NCBI GenBank assembly: GCA_918807975.1
Contig: OU964920.1
Span: 46,653,979 to 46,717,978, forward strand
Length of the DNA: 64,000 nt
Source of the DNA: Aplidium turbinatum
Lineage: Eukaryota; Chordata; Ascidiacea; Aplousobranchia; Polyclinidae
Direction: 5' to 3'
Positions within the stretch are counted from its first letter, which is position 1, and the number at the start of each line of letters is the position of its first letter. The notes under the pieces were generated by a model. It was not told the origin of the DNA. It saw only the letters and a program-made list of their open reading frames with translations, and made no database searches. Made by a program: the position numbers and the translations under genes. Below, one piece after another: positions 1-13,073 of this stretch.

Positions 1-330
1 GTTTTGCCTTATAGTGTGTCCATACTTCTAGATTCTTGACTACTTCACTCAAAATATCTGTTGAATACAATTTTGTACAAATTCATTCGATCAAGATGCA
101 GGTGTCATCATTTTTTTTTTTTTTTTTTTAGTTTCAAATCAATTTTAGTTCGATAGCTCTGTTCACATTACAAATTACATTCACAGTTGTAGCAACATAA
201 CGATTAACTTCAATAAACTTAGAGCAGCAACGTTTATTGAGTGAATTGTGAAGCAAGTTAGTTGATTCCTTGAAGCTTCATCGCGCACACCCGAATGACT
301 TCCTTTCCATCACGAAACCCAGAAGCACGT

Positions 331-340
331 TTCTATAAAT
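331..340 (+). promoter_or_regulatory. TATA-like box, possible core promoter
   Basis: The sequence TTCTATAAATACC fits a TATA box, and pyrimidine-rich initiator-like sequence follows within 30-60 bases. It could drive a transcript reaching the receptor exon at 2679, but no splice link can be shown from sequence alone. Confidence 0.22.
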
Positions 341-1431
341 ACCATGCCTACGTTGCATTGCCATTTAGTTTTCAGTTTTCTTGTTTCATCTAAAGGTTTG
401 AGCTCTCAAGCCGCAAGCAGTGGGCGCAACATTACTACCAGGCTTAGATTAAACTGAGAAATTTGTAGTTAATAAAACATAGAAGCAAATGGGAATTATT
501 AGTTAACTTTTTGAATGGGTATAACTTCGTTGGTGTTATAACTATTGAAGGATAATTTATTGAATAAACACTTGTTATCAGCATATACGCTATAATGATA
601 CTAAAGAGCAAGGCACTGAGCTAAACAATGGTTCATTTGCCAGAACAAAAATACAGTAGTAGAAACAGGAACAGTGATTAGATTGATCGGGAACACTAGC
701 CTACATGTTTGAAATAAGCTGATATTTGCATACTGCAAAACTTACACAAGTTCCCATACTAACAAGAAGACAACAAATCGACCGTACGATCTACTAGTAG
801 GCCTAACATGACAATTCAGGGTCAGTTTCGTTACAGGGGTGCTACAATAATCTTGATATATTAGCTGATGAAGTTAATTAGCTACTCGAGAAAAGAAGAT
901 ATTTTTACCAAGCAATTAAACTAATAACATTAATGTTCACATTTGTTTTCTATTGATGAGGGTTCTCTTAACATTTCAACATAAATTCTGTCGGTGTTGC
1001 ATTGCTTCCCTTTGGAGTCAGGGGATCCTCTTCGGAGTGAGGTTATATTTCTGTTCGGCTGAAACGAACGAACTAATTTTTTACAGTGCGACAAATGTTG
1101 AAGATAATAATCGATTTAACTTGCTTCTGTTACTATTTGAACGAACCGTGCAAGTTTTTGCTGCTTTCGATTCCTAGTTTGTGACTACTCTGTTTCCACT
1201 TTCGGTCCAAAGTTAATTTCAAGCAATGCTGTGGAAACGTCTATTTAAAGAAACCTTATTTTAATATAACTTCGGGAAAGAGTCAACTTTATCACGTCAC
1301 AAACATTTCCAACTATGCACGCTGAGTTTTTGTTGTTCGAACCTTCACTCGTTGTGGTCTTCAGTTGTTACTTTCCCAACAACTCCAATGCAATAACAAG
1401 GTAGCAAGTAAGTTGATTGTTGCTGAAGATT

Positions 1432-1556
1432 GTTCAGTTGCTTTTATTTCTGACCATCACAGCAAAAATATATTTGTCAATATAGCAAAGGTCGAGAAAA
1501 AGGTAGAAGCGACAAAACACGAACGTTAAAAGTGAGGTTGATATACCAATGCAAGA
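1432..1556 (-). repeat. dispersed repeat B, copy 1 (probable LINE 3' tail)
   Basis: This copy shares a run of conserved words with 28672-28795 and 61690-61812: TTTTATTTCTGACCATCACA, then a stretch ending GGTAGAAGCGACAAAAC. Read on the minus strand it ends in an AATAAAA-containing tail, as expected for the 3' end of a non-LTR retrotransposon. No coding part is attached. Confidence 0.5.
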
Positions 1557-2254
1557 TATGTAACGCTTCAATTAAACTTTCTGCTTTAGCCGCTCATCAT
1601 GCAGAGGAATCATATGCAAATAAGCGACCGCCAGGGACAAGATATATCTGCAGAGAAGTCAGTTAGTGTATGTTTTCAGCTTGACTCTAATTCTTGCATT
1701 TCTGAATTTAAAATGCTACTGAAAAGAAATCGATCAGCAACCATATTTGGAAAAGTAGATATTTTTAGTCTAATTTGATCAATTAGAGCGGAATGTCGGT
1801 AATTCTAATTTAAAGCTAATTTGGTAAAAGCTTGTTACTCTAATTGTAGTTCTAATCAAATCTTCGGTTTTGCTAAATATTTTAGTTTGTCCAACAAGAA
1901 TTTTTCTGCTTGTTATTACTGCTCTCTTATCAACTTCATGCAAGAAAAATGCAACAAAACGATCAAGATCAAAGTGTCGTTCTGTCATTCCATCGCTTGA
2001 GCAGCGAAACCATTAAAAACTTGATTAATTCGTTTACGTCACAATGCCTATTATCACAAGTATGGCAATGCAGGTTTTAGTGCTGTGATGGTGGAATGAT
2101 AATTCGATCCAGGGCAGCCACAATGGCGTTTTTATCCAAATAAAAAAATATGTGATAACTGCTTCCAACTAATTCTAATCTAGTTTAAGTTCTAGTCTAA
2201 TATCTGAAAACTTGGAGAGCTCTAATTTTAATTTTAATCAAATTTTATCATTAT

Positions 2255-2470
2255 CATTAAGTTCCTTCCTCTCGTCGAGAGTTGGAGGCAATAAAGCGAC
2301 AAGTTTCTCTGTTGTGAGATTTTTCTTTCGCAATTTGCAATCAAGTCCTGACTAGTTTTTAATATCATTAGTCCAAATTCTCGGTGGTCTTCCCCTTTTT
2401 CGCTTCCATTTATTTAAAATTCTAGTTATTCTGGACATTCATCCACATTTGTCAGGTAAGGCCGAATAGC
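2255..2470 (-). mobile_element. decayed LINE C-terminal fragment
   Basis: The minus strand reads a peptide with the motif RKRGRPPRIW followed by TNDIK, typical of the conserved patch after the reverse transcriptase in many animal LINEs. Only this patch is recognisable, so the clade is not assigned. Confidence 0.4.
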
Positions 2471-2678
2471 TTGTTCTTCAACGTCATACTGCTGACATTA
2501 TGATGTAACAAGTGCAAAAGCGACAGATACAACTTTGTTTAACGAGTCAATAGCCATGTAAGTCACTGCCATGTATTGTTTTGGTGTTTTACAGATTAAA
2601 ATTCAGCTTAAATTAAAATTAAAACCTATAAGCTATAATTAAAATTAAGCTGGTGTTTTTTTTTTAATTATTACAACA

Positions 2679-5600
2679 ATGTTGAATGCAACGACGTTTA
2701 GTAGTTTAACTTCGAACCATTCCACCATCTCTACATCTCAGTGCGAGATCGAAAAGTCGTCCAAGTTCATTGTGCAGCTTCCTCTTCCATTCATCGCCGC
2801 GTTTGTTAACATTGTCGTCTGGTTGGCCGCCACGTTCTACAAGAATACATTGTTACGTCAGAATAACGTTTACCTATGTGTCACCAGCACGTTACTTAGC
2901 AACCTGGGCCTTCTCGCACTCCACATTTGGGAAATATTTGGAAGCATCAACCACGTTAACAGCGACACAGCTCGGGTACGAAACTTGTTTTCAGGGGATT
3001 GTGACGTGCAACTTGATAGCATGTGTGAGGTTTGTGTCCCGCTAGTGTGAGTTGATTCACCCAAATTGTAATTCTAACGTTAAATGCGAATTAAATTTTT
3101 CTCCCATCCCGTATACAGGCTAATGTAGTTCTTTGAGAATCATAATCACTTTACCCAAGCATTGAACTTTCAAATGATTTTCAAAAGATTTTCTAACGCC
3201 TTGTGCTCATTGTAGGCCGTGCCTTTCCTGTATCCCATTAATTGTTCTTATAATAACTAAAACGTTCTGAGTTTACTGTCGTGCAAACAGTTCTTGCAAT
3301 GATATGAAAACAGTTATGGTGTTGAAGTGTCTAAAACTGTCGACAACTTCCTATGAAACTCAGCCACAAAACTTTAGGTTGATGTATGGGAGGCAAGGGA
3401 GGTTAGGGGTGTGAACTTATGACATTTTACGCCAAATAAAATGAAACCATGCGATTAAATTTAACTCAATGGTGGAGGTACATTACTTTGCGTTCCTGAA
3501 CAGTCTTAGGATTTACCAATCCCACCCGACATTTCGTTCCTGATTTCAATAAAACAATGAAATCAGAGAATTAGCAGAAATCAATCTTGGCCAATTTCGA
3601 GCTAGAGCATGAATTTTGAATTGATTCTCCGCAAAATTCTTTCCAAATACACAACTCGGAAGCGATAACTTTGCACCAGATGTTCCTGTCAACCATCCAG
3701 GACGAGGAGGACTTCAGCTTGGGAAATAATCAACTGTCATTGTTCGTCAGTTGTATGTGACTCCTATGAGTTACTGGTTGATGTACCAAGTGGTATCTGG
3801 GTCACAAAGTTATAAGTGAATCTTAATTATAAGTGACATCTTGGGTCGCAACTATTTCAGTGATTACACCGATTTTACTGGTTACGAACCCGGAACATAA
3901 TAGTCCTAGTTCCTTGTTAGAAAACTTTTGATTGCAGTCAATTGTTACGTAATAATGCTCGCAGGTGCTATGGGCCGTGTGCCAGGCCGGTGCATCATCA
4001 ATGCTTTTCGTGATGAGTTGGAACTTGTGTGCCCTAATATACGTCATGCTTGACAGCACATACTTCCATTCCTCCAGCAGGGCGTCCTATGACGGTGTGG
4101 GGAGTGAAGCTAAGAAGACGGAACAGTAAGTCGAATCATCAGCGAAATTGTTTTACTTTAAACAAGAAGAAACCGTGTAACAATTGCATGTACTTCAGAG
4201 TGGCCTCAGTTTAACAACAGTTAAAGTCAGCATTAGTTAATTGACGAAGTGTCAAAACGAATGCAGTTTATTCTTCACCTTATGAAAGATTAGCTTCATA
4301 CAAGAAGAGCGCACCACGCTATTAAGTATAATGAAGACGTGATCAATGAATTGAAACTATTAGCAGTGAACGATTGCCTCACTGGTACGCTTTGTATGAC
4401 GTGCGCATTGATGCAGCCACAAAACCAAACGATGTTTACAATGGATGCTGTTTAATTAAGGGAGTTTTATATTTCCACTATTTTCGATTTTCAAAAAGCC
4501 TAAGGTGTGATGTGGCGTAGTTTGATTGATTGGTTGATTGATTGAATCTTTATCCTTGGACTGGGAAAGCTTCTTGCAGACCTTAATCTTGGCAGCTTCG
4601 CATACTTGTAGAGTCTTTGAACCACTGACGCAAGGCCGGTCACCGAGATTGACAGAGTAAAGTTTCCGATCGTTTTCAATGAACAGTTCAGTCACTCATT
4701 ACGACTTCATAAAGATGAAGATTGAAGAGCATTGTCCCTGAGTTTACCAATATCGTAATTTTGAAGTATTTTGAAATATATTTATTGTAGCGTGACAAAA
4801 TTGCTGTCAAATGCTCAAAAGGTAAAGTGTTATTACACACTCTATTCAATATGTAGCTGTTGTGGTCAGGCATAGGATATGAGCAATGTTAGGGATGTGG
4901 TAAAGTTGACATGAGGCTGATAGGTTGCAGTTTCAACCACTCGTCATTAGCATTACGGCCACAACAAGTCATAGCTATAAGTCAAAGATTCAAAACCAAA
5001 CCAACATAAGTTTATCACTTATCACTAATCAGGGATTTATTGGAACTTGCTTGCCAATAAAACCAAAGTTTTCAAAAGGTTATTGCTGATAAAATGTAAT
5101 TAAAATAATAAAAGTTAAGTTTAAAAGTTCTATCGCATTAAAAATATTTGTAATACATTCAAAAGATTCTAACATGTAAATGTACTGTAATTAAACTGTT
5201 CGATGAATTCGCTTTATCCTTAACTAGTTTCGTCGTTTGGCAAGAAGTTCTATAAACTCTTTTTATCAACTCGACTTATTTTTACATTCAATACCCACGT
5301 AGTTCACATCATCATTAATAGTGTTTCATTATTATCGCAAGCAGATAATTTTACTTGAAATAGAAACAAGTTTGACACCCTCCGTAGTTCACTCACTACG
5401 AGTGTGTAATTCTGAGGAATACCATTAAACGCTAATATTCAACGACTTTTGAGTCATTTCCTAGCATTTACATCAAACGTACAAACATTTAAATACAAAT
5501 ATAACAGGCAAGTTTAGAGAAAATCATTTAAACAAAATCGACCACGCGTTGTGATCCTGAGTATTCTGAAACTCTAGTTTGTCATTTACATCATGACGTA

Positions 5601-8600
5601 ACCCGTGACGTAGGCCTAATCACAGCCCTTCAATGCGTTAGTGTTACCTCAGATTTAGTTAGTCTGCCTGCCGTGAGTCAGCTTTTTACTGCAGCTCAAG
5701 CGTGTTGGTGCGTTTGGGAAGTGTTTTCCAAGCACGGCAGTGGTAGTCGCATTTGTTTCGCAAACACTGCTTTCATAGCATGAGGCTATCTAGTATACAC
5801 AATAATAATGGATGGTTGATTGCGTCACAATTGTGCTTTAGACGGAACAATCGCATTGTATATTGGCGACTACACATCAATGCAATGTAGCACTCGTTTT
5901 GCGTGTGGATTGTTTTCAAAACCTACCTGGCTTTTGATTGGTGTGTCACGCACCGATGCTATTAGAATATACGATCTAGATGCATTCATATAATTAAAAA
6001 CTTTGCTGTCACGTTGTCGTGATATGTCACTTATATCAGCCTGCAGCAACATCAAACCAGACGCGATGCCAAACAAAACCTTTCATTGCTTTCAGTTTTT
6101 TTACTTAAATTGCTTCTTGATGTTAAGGATTTTCCCTTTTTGCGTCTTTTCTGCAACGTGTTTCTTACGTTCTTCCTCTGACAAGACAACCCTTAGCCTT
6201 GACTTCTTTCCGTTGTTGCACCCCTTCTAACTTTAGATTTGACCACCAGGATCAGGCACATGACTTGGTTTCAGTGGCACTCTGTGGCAGCATTTCTTTC
6301 ACCAAAACGTCTCATTTGTTCTTTTCTATGAATATGTTTCACCCCACTAAAACTATAGTGGATCCTCTTCTTACCCCTGATATGTAGCAAGACGGTCTTA
6401 CTCATAAAATATAGTTTGTTTTTTAATTAAATGTAAAAGAAAGATTTGCGCTATATTTGAAGCGACGAGCTGTTTTAACATTGATTCATTGTCTTGCGAT
6501 GTTACATCAATGTAAAGATTACAGAATTTGACAATTGGGTCGATTGTACTTTTGTTCTCCGTAGCACAGCCATCACGTGTTTAGTAATCAGGAGCTTTTC
6601 ATTGACGATTGGATCGACATACTCTAGTTATGTTTGTTTACCATATACCAGCCTTTGTGACGACAACACCAGGCTTTTTTTAATTTATGCGATTGACAAA
6701 ACGTGAACGTATTTGCGACTAAATGAACATGCCAGTGCGTTGGAAAAGTGCCTCATCTGGCAAGAGTAGCAGCGTAATTCAAATTGAAAGCCACCTTGGT
6801 GGTTCGCTGCTTTTGGCGAAGCAAAACATCACGTCACGACCTGACCTTGTCTGCCTCCTCTTGGACTGTTTTTCGATCGGTTAAGCGCAGCCAATGACGT
6901 CACAGCGGATCTATGCTATGACGATTTCCGACTTTGCCAATAGAGCTGCGTCACGTTCATTGCCCGGCCAAACAAGCACCTGGTTCAAACAGAGGTCCAT
7001 GTATGGCAACCAGTTCATCAAAACCATAAAGGACTCCTCATCTCCACCAGGCCGCATACAAGCTGCATGAATATAAAGCCTGCAATGCAAAACACCAACT
7101 AAACCTCGGCAATCTGACCAACTTTAATTGTTTCCTCAGTGGCGGATTAGCGAATATGTTCATTATTATTTTCGGACTCAAAAGAAAATTCAAAACTCTT
7201 CCCAGGCTAAATGGATTTTAAATTTATGTTTTTTAAGCTTTTGGTACCTAGACAGGTACGATCGACGTGAAGTGTTTGAAATTTGCTGTTTCATTGTTAC
7301 AGAATCCTCACTTACAAAAGAAGAGTAGCTCTCCTGTTGATCGCGTTTGCGTGGCTCGTACCGCTCCTCTTCGCCGTGTTCGCCGTTCTATTCTGGAACT
7401 GTTCCTATGGAATCACGTTGAAAAAAGATGCGCAATGCCAGTGCCCCTTGGGAGCAGTAGACGTACAATGTCCGACTACGGCTGACTGTTCCAGGGTCTT
7501 TCCCCCACTTAAAAATGGTTACTGGGCTGGAAACGCCGTATTGTGGCTCATAGAGGTAATTCTTTGCAAACAATTTTATAATATTTGCTCGACATTACCC
7601 CAACAGATCATCAATTGTCATGACTCGTCATAGACGCGACAAACTTTTACAATTTGAATTTCTTCGCAATCTTCAAAATTCCACAGATAAATATTTTCAC
7701 TTTGAAATAAAACAGACAATGTTTCGTCAAAAAACTTTGAAAGCCTGAGATAACGTCAGTATTTTATTGGAGAAGCTATTTTATATACAAATTATAGACA
7801 TAAAACTAATCCAAAGTCGAAGATGGTAATAATAAACTGTCAATGAAGTAGTTGGCTTCTGCTAAAGAGTTTTCTGGTTGAACTATGTTTTAATTATTTT
7901 CAACGGGCCATGACGTCATACGTTAATTACGTGCAGTTTGTAATATCCCTCAAGACAAAATTCTGCATAACAAAATTTTTAGTTTAAAGTTCCTCTTTAT
8001 AGTGAAGGAATTGCTTTAACTTCCAATCTGCTGTGGAATGAAACAAAACTAGTTTTTTAATCAACTAAGAGCTGAACAACAAAATGTAAATCTTCACCTG
8101 GTCTGGGAAAACAGCGCCAACTAATAGGATGGTGTTCAAAGAAGTTGATGTAAACAGTTCAGTGTAAATAAGACGCCAGTTCCATGACAACCAGCCGTTC
8201 CAATCGTTGTGAACATAGCTTTGCAGATGACGCGTAGCAGCGTGAAATTATTGTTCTACGTTTTTGTGACGTTTTTTGTTTTTTGATACGTTTTGTCACT
8301 TCAGATAACTTTAGTGGTAACCACAAATGACAGACCAACGTTCAATCTTGGAAAACATTTTTTTAAAGTAACTGACAATCAAGTAATTCCTCTGTCATTG
8401 TGCTGTCACGAGCAATAACAATCGCTGTGCCGAGCTACGTCACCGAGGGCGTTTCTAACAAGTTGTTGTGTTTAGGTTTGTGCCTTGCTGTGGTTCACTC
8501 ATCATGAAGTGAAGAACTTTGAGAAGTTCACTGGAAGAGGATCGCGCGCCATCACGAACACCGATGACGTCTCCGAGGCGAAACGCCAGATTCCTCATGA

Positions 8601-8934
8601 CGTCAGCACAGTGGAAGACAACAATGACGATCATACGCAACACACGACGAAGCAGCGATCAAACGTGTTCAAGTCTTGGATCATCTGGAACCCTCGATTG
8701 AAGCTTGCCACGTTGCTGACGTCACTGTTTGTTATCGGAACAGCCCCTGCCGTCGTTGTATTCATTGTTGACGTCACAGTAGACGAATTCAGCATTTTCG
8801 CGGCACACATCGCGGCCAACATCTTCCTCCACATCTACACGCTCGTTTGTCCGATACTCCTTGTGTCGTATCTCCCTAACCTCCGCACTGCCCTCAAGCG
8901 GTTATGTAGTGCCTTTCTGTGTTGCTTCTCTTGA
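2679..8934 (+). CDS. seven-transmembrane receptor, paralog 1 (4 exons)
   Basis: Predicted plasma-membrane 7TM receptor of 389 residues, apparently a very divergent rhodopsin-like GPCR. Exons: 2679-2975, 3965-4125, 7303-7555 and 8476-8934, all with GT/AG borders and phases 0, 2 and 0. The N-terminus is short, with NAT and NHS glycosylation sites. TM1 (about residues 29-53) carries an N in FVNIVVW, and TM2 is about 63-86. Exon 2 encodes TM3 and ends in YVMLDSTYF, in place of a DRY motif. Exon 3 holds TM4, a cysteine-rich second extracellular loop (WNC, CQCP, QCP, CSR) and the start of TM5. Exon 4 holds a long third cytoplasmic loop, TM6, TM7 with CPILLVSY in the NPxxY position, and a CC-containing tail suited to palmitoylation. 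The same architecture and intron phases recur at 31431-34836. The ligand is unknown. GPCR assignment is by topology, not by strong motifs. Confidence 0.8.
4523..4690 (-). repeat. SINE family C, copy 1 (truncated)
   Basis: This carries only the tRNA-unrelated body of the family: AATCTTTATCCTTGGACTGG through the CGGTCACCGAGATTGACAGA word. It lies in intron 2 of the first receptor gene. The tRNA-like head is missing, as in many 5'-truncated SINEs. Confidence 0.6.
6888..7080 (+). promoter_or_regulatory. promoter-like block inside receptor intron 2
   Basis: Within 190 bases are CCAAT boxes (about 6891 and 6937), a full CRE palindrome TGACGTCA (6895-6902) and a TATA box, AATATAAAGCC (about 7070-7080). 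Exon 3 of the receptor begins at 7303. The arrangement resembles a compact promoter that could start a short transcript. It may be chance, because the CRE word is common across the window. Confidence 0.3.
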
Positions 8935-9598
8935 TGACGAGACTTGTTCAAACTCAACTATAACGGTTCTTATTGAAACAAATTCAGCTTGCAGCTCTTG
9001 AGTTGGATAAGCTACCAAGTCTAATTTATTCATGAAACCGCTACTAGAGTTTTTGTTCAGTATTTTTTACTTTCTATAATTCACTTTTATGAAAGGCTGC
9101 ATTGTTGCAAAATATGACATTTATAAAATGAGGTAGATTTCAAACTGCCAATTCAATTTCAAACAATAATTCCCCAACGGGTTCGTGCTTCATCTCCACA
9201 AACATACGTTATCCGTGTGAGAATCTAACGCAAGAACATTCTTGTCAAAGGCAAATTCATCAAACAATGCATCAATCACTTTTCGTTTGCAACACCCCAT
9301 CATTCCAGACCCATGAAAAGCTTCAGCAAGCTCTCACCCTTGAGAGAAGAGGTTGGTGTGGGCTTGAAAGTGGGCTTGAAAGAAACAAAAGCAACTTGTT
9401 TCAATGTTAAATGTGTAAACGTAGGTTTGAAAATCAGACAATAAAACACCCCCTCACTAATTGCCCCTCTTGGCGCTTCTGTGACGACAACAACAACGCT
9501 CTCATCTGACTCCGACACTGACGTCATAAGCTGCGAGTGAATTTGCAACATATTTTATTCATTATGTTGATTGAACGCAAACCTGGTAATTACTTTCC
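8935..9598. other. receptor 3' flank
   Basis: No coding exon is evident. A plus-strand AATAAA at about 9440 could serve as the poly(A) signal for the receptor, roughly 500 bases after its stop codon. Confidence 0.35.
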
Positions 9599-10044
9599 TC
9601 AAAATGACATCGCTTTCACCGCAAGAAGTCCTTGTTTGTTCATAATGAATCGAATGTTGTCTTCCATTGTGTCAATCAGCTTGCGAGCTATCATCTGCTG
9701 CTGGTCATTATGACGTCACAATGATCACAATGACATTTCATCATCGTCATCGCTTTGCAGATAACGATTGAACTTTCATCATCAACATTATTGACTACTC
9801 CAAGTATTTCGTCTCCTCTGCGGCCGTTGAGCTCTTGAAATTGCCGCAGCTTCTTAGAGGAAGTTGATATGTTGTTGTTACACCTGCTGCCAGTTTGCAT
9901 TGAATAAACAAAACGTTGCACTAATAAACTGCCAGTTTGCATTGAATTAACATTTGAGTACGTACCATCAACGTAAACACTTTCAGCAATAGTTTTTGTT
10001 ATTTCGTCGTTGTGCATTATTTTGTTGGCTGCTTGTTTGTTCAT
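9599..10044 (-). CDS. weak candidate small gene, function unknown
   Basis: An ATG at 10042-10044 opens an uninterrupted 117-codon frame rich in polar residues, ending at 9691. Just beyond it, in another frame after a CAG acceptor-like site near 9690, is a coding-like stretch containing MIARKLIDTMEDNIRFIMNK that stops at 9599-9601. The two may be exons of one small protein, but no good donor joins them. The first part contains a short internal duplication (SMQTGS twice). I do not recognise a family, and chance open frames remain possible. Confidence 0.25.
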
Positions 10045-10645
10045 GCTTCATACAAACAATGTGTGTTTAATAAATCTAAGTTGTCATTTTGTTTTTGAAC
10101 TTAATAAAGATTCGATTTTGCTGCCAGTGATACACATCATTAGCAAATGTGATCACAAAAACTTTTGAATTTTGTGGTGTTTGGTGGACATCAAATAGGT
10201 AGAACAAGACAAGAGTTCTTCTTCTTTCATGTGAGACAGGGTTGTTCAAATTTCAAGGCAGGGGATGGAAAACCAGGTGAGTGTAGCTTCGTCTAGTGCT
10301 GCCATACTGTACTATGCATTCCATTTGGTGTCTTGTAAACGAAGCATTCAGAAATGACATGGTCACTGGTCAGCAGTTTGTTTTTCCGCACCGCACTCAC
10401 AAGCCGATGAAGAAGCCAAACTCCACTTGTACATATTGGAATGAGCGGCCGAATCCTTTTCAAATTGTATTAAACTTAACCCAAGTCTGGCGGGGCAGGT
10501 CCATACCAGGGAGGCATACCACCGAGTGAAGTAAGAAACCATGAAGTTTGGTGTCGGTGGCACACCATGCAAGCATTCCAAATACATTTTATGTAATATG
10601 CTGAACTCGTGGTATGATCACTGAATAGTTGTAATAATTCGAGAG
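10045..10645. other. intergenic, nothing recognised
   Basis: Two plus-strand AATAAA words lie near 10068-10110. No exon, RNA gene or repeat family was recognised up to the transposon end at 10646. Confidence 0.4.
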
Positions 10646-11239
10646 CAGCTCTGCCGTGATTTGGCAGAACCTAAAATCCGCCATTTTCAAGTTTTCGAGA
10701 TCAACGACTTTTTGTGTTTATAGCTGTAAAATTACCAAGGTAAAACACTCGAAGTTGACTTTTGGAAGGCTGGAACGGACAACCAAACAAAGTTTTTTAA
10801 AATGAAATTTGAGTCAGGTTTTTGTTTGTTTATTAAAACAGGGCGTACATTTGGTTTTGCCAGATAACTAGTTATAAAACGTGTATTAGGTTTGTATGAT
10901 AAAACCTAATATATACTCTCGATGTTGATTTTAACCGCCTTATTGGCTGATTTAATGTTATGTTTTTGTATGATAAAGCCTAATATAAGCTAAATGTTGG
11001 CTTTGACCACACTATGTTGGCTTTGTAAGCCTAAATCAAACCTAAAGTACCGGCAAGTCTCTGGATTTCTCCCAGAACTGTGTAGCCTATTATTTCGTCA
11101 CTGTAATCTGTAGATAACTTTGCTGATATCACAGAAGCTTGCTAGGTTAAAGGCTATCGCCGATTTAAAATCAGTTGCTGGTAGCCTACTTGATAACCAT
11201 GCCTTCATTTAAGGCTACCGTACTACATTGGCTATACAC

Positions 11240-13073
11240 AGTAGGGTGTTTCATTTTTTCACCATTTTTGAAATTCAAAATGTCTGGGGTCCCATCTGGT
11301 GGTATTTGGGGAAAAAAGTTTACAGCCCAAATTTTTCAATTATGACGTCATATTGAGGTGGTCCACAAGGTTTGAAATTTTTGGGCCTCAAAATCTCAAA
11401 ATTTGGCCGTATCTCCGGAACCGCTCATCATAGATCGACAACTTGGAAGCTGTTATTGCGTAATAATAATAATAGTTAGGTTTCAGTACTGGGCTTGTCT
11501 AATCTTGCTATCTGGTTAAGCAAAGCCCCATCTTGCATTACTCCGGGACCCTTCTTGGCGCCGTCCACAAAAGAAATGACATGGGAAAGATATATTTCGC
11601 TTATGTGCAACATGCATTTAAGGGTATGAATATCATGACCAACTTCATCATTAAAATAATTGACCAGTCGAGTATTGACTCCGGACTTTTTTCCTGTGTT
11701 GAGAGCAGTCGTATCAGCCATGACTGAATATACTTGGGATAGGTGAACTCTACAAGCCTCCTGGATGATGGTGCCAAAAATCAATTCTGCAGTGACCGAC
11801 ACACTTTTGGGAAAAGATTTAACAGCAAGCACACTTTCGTGCTTCATGCCATTATCATCAACAAGTTGGCCCAAGAAAACGTATCGATCTATTTTATCGA
11901 CAACGCGCCCATCATAACATAACTGCATGGCAGAAGCTGAGTTGAGAAGGTTCTCACTTTCCATCAGAGATTTTTCTCTTGTTTTTTGTCGTCGGCGGTA
12001 TACTGTCGAAGGTGATGCAGCTATTTGATCTTTTCCAAGAACCGACCTCATAATATCTGACTGCTGGCGTACCGGAGTCATCCTACGATCAGCAAGTAAA
12101 CAACTTCTACCATTTATGGAAAAAGATTGTACTCTCTTGTACACTTTTCCCCAAACAACTGGTTTCATAGGCTCGTATTCCTTATCATCTACCCAATTCA
12201 TATCCCCATCAGAGTCGCTTTCGCTACTGTATAGACATCTAACTACTTCATTTATTTTTCTCTGTTTCAAACATAGTAGTGCCGATGCTTTGGAAGATTG
12301 TATGCCAGAAGTGCTAGGTTTCTCTGTTTGCTAAACACTGGAAGACCAACCAATATGCCAACTACATCTTTCAGCAGTTCATCTTTCAAATATTTGAAAT
12401 GGGGTATTTTCTTCAAAAACTTAGGATTAGTTTCGGCTACTTTCTTCCTCAAGTAAAAATAGTGACCGACTATATCTGAATTAAGGGGAAGCACATTTCT
12501 CTCTAATTCCTTGAAGTGTTGCATCGACTTACAAATACCTGACCTTAATGCCATAATGACACTTAATCTAAAGCAGGTGAGCAGCATACCTCTTCCTCAA
12601 CAGTTACATTAATATTATAATAGTAATACCTTCAAATGACGATTTCATCTCTTGCAAAACGAACAAGGACTATTATTACGCTATAGCAGCTTCCAAGTTG
12701 GAAAAATACAGAAAAACTTATTATCTTGATCACCTGATGTCTGTTCATCAGGAGAAAATAGACCAAAAATCAAATTTCTTGAAATAACTTTTTTTCTGAA
12801 GCACATAGAGCTTAATATTCTTTACATCAGGTATAGAAAACCAATCCTTCTGCGCATTTTGATACTAATTTTGTCGATCTATGATGAGCGGTTCCGGAGA
12901 TACGGCCAAATTTCAAGATTTTGAGGCCCAAAAATTTTAAACCTTGTGGACCACCTCAATATGACGTCATAATTGAAAAAAATTGGGGTGTAAACTTTTT
13001 ACCCCAAATACCACCAGATGGGATCCCAGGCATTTTGAATTTCAAAAATGGTGAAAAAATAAAACACCCTACT
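11240..13073 (-). mobile_element. DNA transposon with ~200-bp terminal inverted repeats
   Basis: Ends AGTAGGGTGTTT and their complement bound a 1.83-kb element. Inverted similarity runs about 200 bases (11240-11440 against 12870-13073) and includes a TGACGTCA palindrome in each arm. A further inverted match (ACTTGGAAGCTG near 11440-11465 and 12680-12712) suggests the right arm gained, or the left arm lost, about 150 bases. The flanks show ACAC on both sides, a possible 4-bp target duplication. It encodes an RNase-H-like transposase on the minus strand. Superfamily not assigned. Confidence 0.75.
11476..12587 (-). pseudogene. transposase of the 11240-13073 element (broken or spliced)
   Basis: Two minus-strand frames cover it: 12587-12267 and 12270-11476. 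The second starts with an acidic serine stretch (SSESDSD) and then has a candidate first catalytic Asp (LCYDGR). A second Asp follows in MADTTALNTGKKSG, with a C-x2-H pair after it (LKCMLH) and a Glu in ISEIYL. This Asp/C-x2-H layout recalls hAT-like RNase-H transposases. The frames meet at a stop overlapping a TTG. An intron ending at the CAG nearby, or a frameshift, would explain it. No host role is implied. Confidence 0.6.

Larger units (their letters stand above)
1..2678. other. upstream non-coding stretch
   Basis: No convincing coding exon is visible before the first receptor exon at 2679. The stretch holds a possible core promoter near 331-340, a poly-T run at about 110-130, a dispersed-repeat copy near 1432-1556 and a decayed LINE end near 2255-2470. 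The remainder is AT-rich unique-looking sequence. Confidence 0.5.
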
